Assembly: GCA_022712815.1 (NCBI GenBank)
Contig: JAFLJW010000446.1
Span: 1 to 5,819, forward strand
Length of the DNA stretch: 5,819 nt
Direction of reading: 5' to 3'
Source: Pseudodesulfovibrio sp.
GTDB taxonomy: Bacteria > Desulfobacterota > Desulfovibrionia > Desulfovibrionales > Desulfovibrionaceae
This document shows, piece after piece, positions 1 to 4,860 of the stretch. Below the pieces are notes generated by a model that worked only from the letters and a program-made list of their open reading frames with translations, did no database searches and was not told where the DNA came from. Position 1 is the stretch's first letter. Each line of letters begins with the position of its first letter. A program made the translations under genes and the position numbers.

Positions 1-140
1 TCCATGTCAAAGGAATGGGCATCGTGTTTGATGGTTCCCACGGAGATACCAAGGGCCATGAGTTCCGGCACAAGTTTTTCCATGAACGTGGTTTTCCCGG
101 ATTTTTTCTTTCCTACTATGCAAATAATGGGCGGTGCCAT
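1..140 (-). CDS. mobB: Molybdopterin-guanine dinucleotide biosynthesis protein MobB, N-terminal part
   Basis: MobB is a small GTP-binding protein that assists MobA in attaching GMP to molybdenum cofactor, giving the guanine dinucleotide form used by formate dehydrogenases and related enzymes. Only 46 residues and part of a codon are visible; the rest lies beyond the left edge. The start is the ATG at 140-138, with an AGAGGA ribosome binding site on the minus strand (about 145-150). The protein opens with a hydrophobic beta strand (IICIVG) running into a P-loop, GKKKSGKTT (residues 10-18, K16 and T17 in Walker A positions). The MobB hallmark GTIKHDAHSFDM follows at 35-46. The usual family length is about 160-180 residues, although some Desulfovibrio-type proteins carry fusions that cannot be seen here. 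It is divergent from fdhD, which acts in the same cofactor route. Family assignment is firm from the P-loop plus the TIKHD motif. Confidence 0.87.
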   Translation of the reverse strand, partial: MAPPIICIVGKKKSGKTTFMEKLVPELMALGISVGTIKHDAHSFDM

Positions 141-184
141 AAAATCCTCTCGTCAGTGTGAGAACTGAGGTAAATAAGCTTGGT

Positions 185-214
185 TTGCGCCAGAACGTTA
201 GAGGGTAGTATATG
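185..214 (+). promoter_or_regulatory. Weak candidate promoter for fdhD-moeA
   Basis: In the 137-base divergent spacer between mobB and fdhD (141-277), TTGCGC (185-190) and TATATG (209-214) are separated by 18 bases and resemble sigma-70 boxes. A second -10-like box, TATAAA, lies at 248-253, and its overlap on the other strand reads TATAAT (246-251), but neither has a convincing -35. Some promoter must exist here because the two genes diverge. Which boxes are used cannot be decided from sequence alone. Confidence 0.25.
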
Positions 215-265
215 CCAGTAGAAGGAAAAACACCATGTCCGCACAATTATAAATCCATGCGGGCC

Positions 266-273
266 GGGAGGGA
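266..273 (+). promoter_or_regulatory. Ribosome binding site that sets the fdhD start
   Basis: GGGAGGGA contains the full GGAGG core (267-271), six bases before the ATG at 278. An in-frame ATG at 212 has only a weaker AGAGGG (200-205) ahead of it. It would add 22 residues that do not look like part of the FdhD fold, so 278 is preferred. Confidence 0.7.
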
Positions 274-277
274 TAGA

Positions 278-1057
278 ATGGAATCCACCAACTACGATAT
301 TCACGAATACAAAACTGGCTTTGCCAAAAAACCGATCCAGGTCATACGGGAAGTGCCGTTGACGATCATGCTCAATGGTAGAGAGGTGGTCACTTTGCTG
401 TGCACGGCCAAATACCCGGAATATTTGGCTGTCGGATTTCTGAAGTCAGACGCATTCATATCAAGTCCTGACCAGATCGTTGACCTGACCATACGAGAGG
501 AAGGGGACCGGATTCTGGCCGAGGTGGAAACCTGCCATGATCCGTGGAAAGGGCGCGTCATGGAGCGGTCCATCACATCGGGCTGCGGCAAGGGAACAAA
601 TTTTGGACGCAATGTGACGACCACCTCCAAGCGGCGGCTGGACGGCGACATCAAGGTCACGCCGGAGCAGATTCTTACGCTGGCAAAGGAACTGCACAAT
701 CGATCCACCCTTTACAATGCCACTCGCGGGTGCCACAATTCATCCTTGTGCACACCAACCGAGATGCTCCTGTTCCGGGAAGATATCGGACGGCATAATG
801 CCATCGATATGATCTGCGGTCAGTGCTTTCTGGACAATGTGCCAGTGGACGACAAGATGATCGTGTCCACGGGCCGTGTCGCCTCGGAAATTCTTATGAA
901 GGTGATTCGTATCGGTGTGCCTATTCTGGTGTCCACGGCGGTTGCCACGAGTTTTTCCGTGGAACTGGCGCGTAAGACCGGCATCACGCTGATCGCCAAC
1001 GTGAAAGACGACAGCTTTTGGGTTTATAATGATAAAGGCCGAATAATAGGATTTTGA
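278..1057 (+). CDS. fdhD: Formate dehydrogenase accessory sulfurtransferase FdhD
   Basis: FdhD is a cytoplasmic protein that passes sulfur from a cysteine desulfurase to the Mo/W-bis-MGD cofactor, which activates formate dehydrogenase. From the ATG at 278 it has 259 residues, normal for the family. Family signatures in order are EVPLTIMLNGREVVTL (25-40), AVGFLKSDAFI (51-61), SGCGKG (101-106), GCHNSSLC (151-158), EDIGRHNAID (168-177) and STGRVASE (197-204), with a C-terminal TLIANVKDD segment. The usual CxxC of the E. coli type is reduced to one cysteine: C103 is present, and the position three residues on is G106. C152 and C158 lie just before the EDIGRHNA motif. The usual SAPTSLAV reads AVATSFSV (221-228), and the usual GFxR near the end reads ANVK. 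The call is firm, but this is a divergent member. It sits one base upstream of moeA, so coupled translation is likely. Its partner formate dehydrogenase is not in the window. Confidence 0.95.
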   Translation: MESTNYDIHEYKTGFAKKPIQVIREVPLTIMLNGREVVTLLCTAKYPEYLAVGFLKSDAFISSPDQIVDLTIREEGDRILAEVETCHDPWKGRVMERSITSGCGKGTNFGRNVTTTSKRRLDGDIKVTPEQILTLAKELHNRSTLYNATRGCHNSSLCTPTEMLLFREDIGRHNAIDMICGQCFLDNVPVDDKMIVSTGRVASEILMKVIRIGVPILVSTAVATSFSVELARKTGITLIANVKDDSFWVYNDKGRIIGF

Positions 1058-1058
1058 C

Positions 1059-2282
1059 ATGAGTGAACACACTGTTTCCCGCAGCCGGGCAATCCGACAT
1101 CTTCTTGAAATCGCCCGGCCACTGGAAGCGGTGACAAGCTCTCCCTTTGAGGCCATCGGCCTTGTTTCTTCAAATGACATTTCCGCTTTTTGCGATGTCC
1201 CGGAACAACCCTGCTCCGTGCGGGACGGATACGCCCTGCAAGCCGCTGATATTGAAAAGGCCGCTGCCATGAATCCGGTGCGCCTTGTCGTGACGCAATC
1301 CGTCCATGCCGAATCCAGGATATCGAGCCCTGTTGTCTCGGGCGAAGCGGCCCGTGTGCTGACCGGTGGTTTGGTGCCGTTTGGTGCAGACACTGTGCTG
1401 GCGGAGGAAGATATCGAACAGGAAAACGAAACAATCCTTGTTCGCACTCCTGCTCGCAAGGGATGGTTCGTGCGTCAGGCTGGTGGTGAAATCAGCATGA
1501 ATGCGGTCATTTCCAAGCCGGGCATGGTCATCACGCCACAAGCGGCGGCGGTCATGATTCGCACCCGCGTGAAATCCGTCCAAGTCCATCCAAAACCCCG
1601 CGCCAGAGTGCTTGCTCTGGGCAGCGAACTGTCCGACCCCATCTGCTGTGGCCAGGACTGTGATACTGCCCGGTTCCCGGCGGATAATCTCGTGCTGACC
1701 CGTGGATTGCTCGAGCAAAGCGGCGTCCGTGTGACCGAGACCGGCGTACTGCAAGACAATGAGAATGCGCTGGTGGAAATTTTGTCACAGAAGAATTTGC
1801 CAGACATCGTCATTACCACCGGCGGCACCGGCAGGAGCGAGCGAGATTTCGCCCGCAGCGGCGCGGAAAAAAGCGGCTTCACCATGATTTTCACTTCCGT
1901 GGACATCCGCCCGGGCCGCCATGCTTTCGCTGCCCGGCGCGATGACACTCTCCTTTTCGGACTGCCCGGACCGCCCGCAGCCGTGTTCGCCTGTTTCCAC
2001 GCCATCATCCTGCCGATCATCCGGCGTTTGCGCGGCCTGCCAGATCAGACCGAGCCGATCATGGCCCGATTCGATCAAGGCGTTTCGGCCCGCCCCGGCA
2101 GCGAATGGCTGGTCCAGTGCGCCTTGTCCTTCAAGGGATCAGGCCTCATCGCAACCCCGTTTGTAGGCAAGGAAGTCCCGCCAATGCTCGGCATGGCCAA
2201 GGCCCACGGCCTGGCCGTCATCCAGGGCGGAGACGCCATACTCCCCGGCGGCGAGACAGAAATTTTATCCACGCGTTTTTAA
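1059..2282 (+). CDS. moeA: MoeA-family molybdopterin molybdenumtransferase, divergent
   Basis: MoeA ligates molybdate (or tungstate) to adenylylated molybdopterin in the cytoplasm. The 407-residue length is typical. Recognisable motifs are RDGYA (55-59, substrate-site Asp56), VLTGGLVPFGADTV (100-113), LGSEL (187-191), TTGGTGRSERDF (253-264), IRPGRH (283-288) and GLPGPPAAV (301-309), with a C-terminal beta domain (about 331-407). Several signature residues differ from the E. coli enzyme. GGVSVG becomes GGTGRS, both lysines of KPGKP are arginine (R284, R287), LPGNP becomes LPGPP, and the GED motif reads GGE (142-144). The Asp of the fourth motif (D263) and Glu190 are kept. A C196-C197 pair plus C201 sits near the substrate region. 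The ATG at 1059 follows the fdhD stop by one base, and AGGA (1048-1051) can serve as its ribosome binding site. It is likely a dedicated paralogue for formate dehydrogenase cofactor, or one with altered metal preference; this is inference. The MoeA/MogA fold assignment is firm. Confidence 0.92.
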   Translation: MSEHTVSRSRAIRHLLEIARPLEAVTSSPFEAIGLVSSNDISAFCDVPEQPCSVRDGYALQAADIEKAAAMNPVRLVVTQSVHAESRISSPVVSGEAARVLTGGLVPFGADTVLAEEDIEQENETILVRTPARKGWFVRQAGGEISMNAVISKPGMVITPQAAAVMIRTRVKSVQVHPKPRARVLALGSELSDPICCGQDCDTARFPADNLVLTRGLLEQSGVRVTETGVLQDNENALVEILSQKNLPDIVITTGGTGRSERDFARSGAEKSGFTMIFTSVDIRPGRHAFAARRDDTLLFGLPGPPAAVFACFHAIILPIIRRLRGLPDQTEPIMARFDQGVSARPGSEWLVQCALSFKGSGLIATPFVGKEVPPMLGMAKAHGLAVIQGGDAILPGGETEILSTRF

Positions 2283-2297
2283 GCCGCCTCCGGCAGC
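2283..2297 (+). repeat. GC-rich hairpin directly after the moeA stop
   Basis: Immediately after the TAA, GCCGCC and GGCAGC form a six-pair stem with one mismatch around a TCC loop. It resembles the GCCTCCGGCGGC motif often found downstream of genes in Desulfovibrio-type genomes (recalled, not searched). It is not a standard intrinsic terminator: the only T run (2331-2337) lies 33 bases further on, with no good stem before it. Termination here is possible but unproven. Confidence 0.4.
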
Positions 2298-2402
2298 CAA
2301 AGGAGAATGGTTCAGCCGATTAAAGCGTACTTTTTTTGAAGAGGAAGAAGAGAAAATTCTCATCAAAAAACAGAGAGAAAAGCGGACTCTAGTCGGATGG
2401 GT

Positions 2403-2426
2403 CTGTTTTTTGTCTTTGAAAAACAG
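2403..2426. repeat. Perfect 8-bp inverted repeat in the spacer before the TAXI gene
   Basis: CTGTTTTT (2403-2410) and AAAAACAG (2419-2426) are exact inverted copies around an 8-base spacer. The repeat lies in the 257-base gene-free region 2283-2539, just upstream of the possible promoter of the TAXI receptor gene. It could be an operator or a weak RNA stem. A shorter dyad, GACT-CT-AGTC, is at 2385-2394. No gene is supported in this region. Confidence 0.45.
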
Positions 2427-2436
2427 CGTATCTTCA

Positions 2437-2466
2437 TTGAATTACCTGCTACCATGTGCCTATATA
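2437..2466 (+). promoter_or_regulatory. Candidate promoter for the TAXI receptor gene
   Basis: TTGAAT (2437-2442) and TATATA (2461-2466), 18 bases apart, fit a sigma-70 promoter and would give a leader of about 65-70 bases. A second -10-like box, TATAAA (2504-2509), is closer to the gene but lacks a good -35. The assignment rests on box similarity only. Confidence 0.35.
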
Positions 2467-2539
2467 GCAAGACAGTAATAGTGTTCAATTCCAAGTGGTG
2501 TTGTATAAAATCACGTGTTCTGTAGCTTTTGGAGGGAAG

Positions 2540-3571
2540 ATGAAGCCCAGCCTGAGAATAATCCTGACCGTCACTCTGGGCCTTTCGCTGATCCTGGCCT
2601 TTGGTTGCTCGACTGATCCCGAAAAGGGAGAGGAGGGAACTACATCCGGGCAGGTCGGAAAAAAGAAACATTTTCTCGCGTTTGGCGGTGGTCCCACTGG
2701 CGGTACGTTCAATTTTTTTGCCAACAAGATGGCCAGCATCATCTCCGTCAATTATGAATGGTTTGACGTTTCGCCTAAAGGGTCCGGCGGTTCCGCCGAG
2801 AATCTGCGAACCCTGAACAAAAATGGAATCGACATCGGTATCGTCTATTCCGGCGATGCCTTTCTGGGCCGCAACGGCAAACTACAATGTGACACCACCA
2901 GATACGACAAGGTTCGGGCCTTGTCCTTCCTCTATGGAGCACCAGCCCAACTCGTAGTCCGCAAGGATTCAGGGATAGCGTCCGCCCGGGACCTCGAGGG
3001 CAAGGTTGTGGCCATTGGCAATCCCGGCTCCGGTGCTGCCCTGTCTGCCGAGCGGTTCTTCAAGCATCTGGGGATGTGGGGGGAAATGGAGCATCGCAAT
3101 CTGGGCTATTCCCAGGCCGCTGCCGATTTTACGAACATGAAAATAGATGCCTTTTGGGTGTTGGTCGGCTATCCCAACTCCTCCATCATCGAGGCTGCCT
3201 CTCACACGCCCATCACCATCCTCAACGTCCATGAAGACGCAGTCCAATCCGGCTTCTATGATCTCTACCCCTTTTATTCCAAAGTAATAATCCCCAAAGA
3301 CACATATGAGGGACAAAGCACTGATATCATCACCTTTCAGGATGCCGCCCTGTGGTGTGCCAGCGACATCGTAAACGATGAAATCATCTACGATTGCCTC
3401 AGGGCAGTCTATTCCAGGCAGGGCCTCACAGGCATGGTCACCGCCCACAAGGCCGCCAGGAACATGTCCGTCAAAAATGGCATAAAGAGTGTGTCCATCC
3501 CGCTTCACCCCGGCGCGATTCGGTTCTGGAAAGAACAGGGAGGGGATATTCTGGAAAATTTGTTGCCGTAG
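2540..3571 (+). CDS. TAXI-family TRAP transporter solute-binding lipoprotein
   Basis: This is the periplasmic receptor of a TRAP transporter of the TAXI type, which hands a carboxylate- or amino-acid-like ligand to a sodium-driven permease. The ligand cannot be read from sequence. The preferred start is ATG 2540, with GGAGGG at 2531-2536, giving 343 residues. An upstream TTG (2495) would bury the signal peptide. Residues 1-22 form a lipoprotein signal (positively charged N-terminus, hydrophobic core, then LAFG before C23), with serine at +2. Family motifs are FGGGPTGGTF (48-57), GSGGSAENLR (81-90), DIGIVYSGDAF (98-108), QLVVRKDSG (137-145), AIGNPGSG (158-165), KIDAFWVLVGYP (201-212), YPFYSKVIIPKDTYEGQ (243-259) and IPLHPGAIRFW (320-330). 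The length matches the family. No TRAP permease gene lies on either side, so it is an orphan receptor or works with a distant permease. The downstream pentapeptide gene follows after 53 bases without a terminator. Confidence 0.93.
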   Translation: MKPSLRIILTVTLGLSLILAFGCSTDPEKGEEGTTSGQVGKKKHFLAFGGGPTGGTFNFFANKMASIISVNYEWFDVSPKGSGGSAENLRTLNKNGIDIGIVYSGDAFLGRNGKLQCDTTRYDKVRALSFLYGAPAQLVVRKDSGIASARDLEGKVVAIGNPGSGAALSAERFFKHLGMWGEMEHRNLGYSQAAADFTNMKIDAFWVLVGYPNSSIIEAASHTPITILNVHEDAVQSGFYDLYPFYSKVIIPKDTYEGQSTDIITFQDAALWCASDIVNDEIIYDCLRAVYSRQGLTGMVTAHKAARNMSVKNGIKSVSIPLHPGAIRFWKEQGGDILENLLP

Positions 3572-3579
3572 GTTTGGCA

Positions 3580-3607
3580 TTGACCCTGTTGAATTAATTA
3601 GTAAAAT
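3580..3607 (+). promoter_or_regulatory. Candidate promoter just upstream of the pentapeptide gene
   Basis: TTGACC (3580-3585) and TAAAAT (3602-3607) are 16 bases apart and resemble a sigma-70 promoter. Transcription would begin around 3614, leaving a very short leader before the ATG at 3625. No terminator is visible after the TAXI gene, so read-through from there is an equally good source of transcript. Confidence 0.3.
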
Positions 3608-3624
3608 CAGGATGACAGACGGCC

Positions 3625-4653
3625 ATGCTTAAAAAAATTACCGACGACGAACTGAAGGTTGTTCTTGAGAAACATCTCCTGTGGCTGAAAAGTGACCGAA
3701 CACAAGGACGTAGAGCAGACTTGAGTGGGTACGATCTTCAGGGCAAAGATTTTCAGAGCGCAAACCTTAGGGGCGCAAACCTTTGGGGCGCAGACCTTGA
3801 GGGCGCAGACTTTGGGGGCGCAGACCTTGAGAGAACATACCTTAATACTTTACAAAAAAAGTACATCACCGCTTCTACCGGGATAGGCTTCTCTCCTGAC
3901 ACTGCTCAAATGGCCGAACAGCTTCGTGCCATGGAAAGGGAACGAGAGGAACTGAAAGAAAAGCTGGAAAAGAGTGAAAGTGAGAATACTCCAGAAGATC
4001 TGGAGAAACTGAAAGCGGATGCAGAAGAAAAAAACAAGCAAATAGAGCAGCAAAAAGAGGATATAAAAGTCCTTAAAGAGATAGTGGAACAGCCTATAGA
4101 CGAAGCTGCCGGGAAGATGCGTAATTCGGTCATCGCTGCAAATGAAGCGAGAACATCCAACACTTCTCTTTCAAAACGTCTTATGAACCTTGGATTGGGA
4201 TGTTATGCGCTTGCCATCATATTTATACTATTTTTTGCTTTCTTTCCTTCTCTTCTAAAATTATTAGGAATCGTATGCGATGAAAGGACAACACTTTTAC
4301 AGTTCCTTCCGCTGTATCTCCCTGCCATCGTTCTACTGACCATCGGAACAGCCCTCTTGCGCCATGAAGGAAAAATCAGGGATCAGACAAGCCTCTTGCT
4401 GGAGCAAATCAACCATGCAGAAAAGGCTGCCGGACTGCTTCAAATCGCCACAGACCTGCAAAATATTCCGGCAGACAAGCTGGAAAGCATCATCCTCCCG
4501 ACATTTGTCGATATCCGGCGTTCTCTTCTCGATATGACCGGGCAGCAGCCAAACGACGACAACAAAACCGATGGCCCGGAACTGCCGCCTTCCCAAATCA
4601 AGCTCATGGCAGACATCGTTGCAAAAACACTCAAAAGCAGTATTTCAAAATAA
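3625..4653 (+). CDS. Pentapeptide-repeat, coiled-coil, two-transmembrane protein of unknown function
   Basis: The 342-residue protein has four parts. Residues 1-29 are a helical lead (DDELKVVLEKHLLWLKS) of the kind that often precedes pentapeptide repeats. Residues 30-74 carry about nine A(D/N)LxG-type pentapeptides, enough for roughly two turns of a right-handed beta helix. Residues 95-155 are highly charged, Glu/Lys-rich and heptad-like, so probably a coiled coil. Two hydrophobic segments (about 189-217 and 224-245) are joined by the short polar loop CDERTT. No signal peptide is seen. Basic residues before the first segment (K184, R185) and after the second (R246, K250, R252) place both ends in the cytoplasm. 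A helical, polar tail ends the protein. No enzymatic motif is visible. It could be a membrane-anchored scaffold or sensor, but I do not recognise the family. Base composition is low in GC (two 60-base stretches at 4021 and 4201 are 33% and 30%), suggesting acquisition. The ribosome binding site is poor: AGGA at 3609-3612 is 12 bases from the ATG. Confidence 0.88.
   Translation: MLKKITDDELKVVLEKHLLWLKSDRTQGRRADLSGYDLQGKDFQSANLRGANLWGADLEGADFGGADLERTYLNTLQKKYITASTGIGFSPDTAQMAEQLRAMEREREELKEKLEKSESENTPEDLEKLKADAEEKNKQIEQQKEDIKVLKEIVEQPIDEAAGKMRNSVIAANEARTSNTSLSKRLMNLGLGCYALAIIFILFFAFFPSLLKLLGIVCDERTTLLQFLPLYLPAIVLLTIGTALLRHEGKIRDQTSLLLEQINHAEKAAGLLQIATDLQNIPADKLESIILPTFVDIRRSLLDMTGQQPNDDNKTDGPELPPSQIKLMADIVAKTLKSSISK
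3766..3825 (+). repeat. Four near-identical 15-bp tandem units encoding pentapeptides
   Basis: Units at 3766-3780, 3781-3795, 3796-3810 and 3811-3825 share the pattern YTTNRGGGCGCARAC, differing by one to three bases each. A diverged fifth unit follows (3826-3840). They encode LRGAN, LWGAD, LEGAD and FGGAD. The flanking pentapeptides are less alike at DNA level, so this core looks recently duplicated. Confidence 0.8.
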
Positions 4654-4673
4654 TAACACCCGAAAAGGGCCAT

Positions 4674-4704
4674 TCTCTTCCTGAAATCAGGGAGGGATCT
4701 TTTT
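4674..4704 (+). terminator. Intrinsic terminator after the pentapeptide gene
   Basis: A ten-pair stem (4674-4683 with 4688-4697, including two G-U pairs) closes an AAAT loop and is followed by TCTTTTT (4698-4704). It begins 20 bases after the TAA. This is the clearest terminator in the window and separates the malic enzyme gene into its own transcription unit. Confidence 0.8.
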
Positions 4705-4717
4705 ACAAACCATTGAT

Positions 4718-4733
4718 TTGATTGAACGATCAA
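4718..4733. promoter_or_regulatory. Palindromic candidate operator, copy 1
   Basis: TTGATTGAACGATCAA is a 16-bp palindrome with one mismatched pair (TTGATTG against TTGATCG on the other arm, centred on AA). It shares GATTGAAC-ATCAA with copy 2, 26 bases downstream centre to centre. The outer TTGAT/ATCAA halves recall FNR boxes, but the spacing here is six bases rather than four. Confidence 0.5.
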
Positions 4734-4743
4734 CCAACGGAAA

Positions 4744-4759
4744 TCGATTGAACAATCAA
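4744..4759. promoter_or_regulatory. Palindromic candidate operator, copy 2
   Basis: TCGATTGAACAATCAA is the second copy of the element at 4718-4733, again a 16-bp palindrome with a single mismatched pair. The inner core GATTG-AA-CAATC is perfect. It overlaps the -35 box of the likely malic enzyme promoter, which would suit repression, or regulation by a dimer bound at both sites. The regulator is not in the window. Confidence 0.5.
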
Positions 4760-4776
4760 ACGATGCGGAACATATT
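4748..4776 (+). promoter_or_regulatory. Candidate promoter of the malic enzyme gene
   Basis: TTGAAC (4748-4753) and CATATT (4771-4776) are 17 bases apart, with four of six consensus matches in each box. The start would fall near 4783, giving a leader of about 78 bases. The upstream terminator and the overlapping palindrome support a promoter in this spacer. The exact boxes are tentative. Confidence 0.4.
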
Positions 4777-4782
4777 GATGTG

Positions 4783-4801
4783 CAAGGAAAAATTATCCTT
4801 G
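4783..4801 (+). other. Small hairpin in the malic enzyme leader
   Basis: CAAGGA (4783-4788) and TCCTTG (4796-4801) pair perfectly around a 7-base AT-only loop. It falls at or near the predicted transcript start. A second weak stem (AGGG 4806-4809 with CCCT 4817-4820) follows and ends in TTTT. These may stabilise the 5' end or mean nothing; no known riboswitch pattern is recognisable. Confidence 0.35.
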
Positions 4802-4860
4802 ACGGAGGGCGGAAAACCCTTTTACGACAGGGGCAATACAGACACTCAAGGGAGGCCTAA

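Noticed and set aside
212..277. Longer fdhD beginning at the ATG at 212 (22 extra residues)
   Set aside because: The downstream ATG at 278 has a much better ribosome binding site, and the added stretch is not FdhD-like. It stays possible, since AGAGGG precedes 212.
740..1459. 239-residue minus-strand frame across fdhD and moeA
   Set aside because: It runs antisense through two well-supported genes and their junction, and shows no domain or sensible ribosome binding site.
2307..2339. Ten-codon reading frame preceded by AAAGGAG in the spacer after moeA
   Set aside because: The ribosome binding site is only one base from the ATG, and the product (MVQPIKAYFF) has no recognisable feature. More likely part of a decayed downstream repeat.
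3574..3590. Sigma-54-like TTGGCAT in front of the pentapeptide gene
   Set aside because: The -12 element at the required spacing reads TG instead of GC, so the pair does not form a sigma-54 promoter.
3612..3632. Six-codon upstream reading frame whose stop overlaps the pentapeptide gene start
   Set aside because: The only ribosome binding site-like bases abut its ATG directly, so translation is unlikely. It would be a coupling leader only if shown to be translated.
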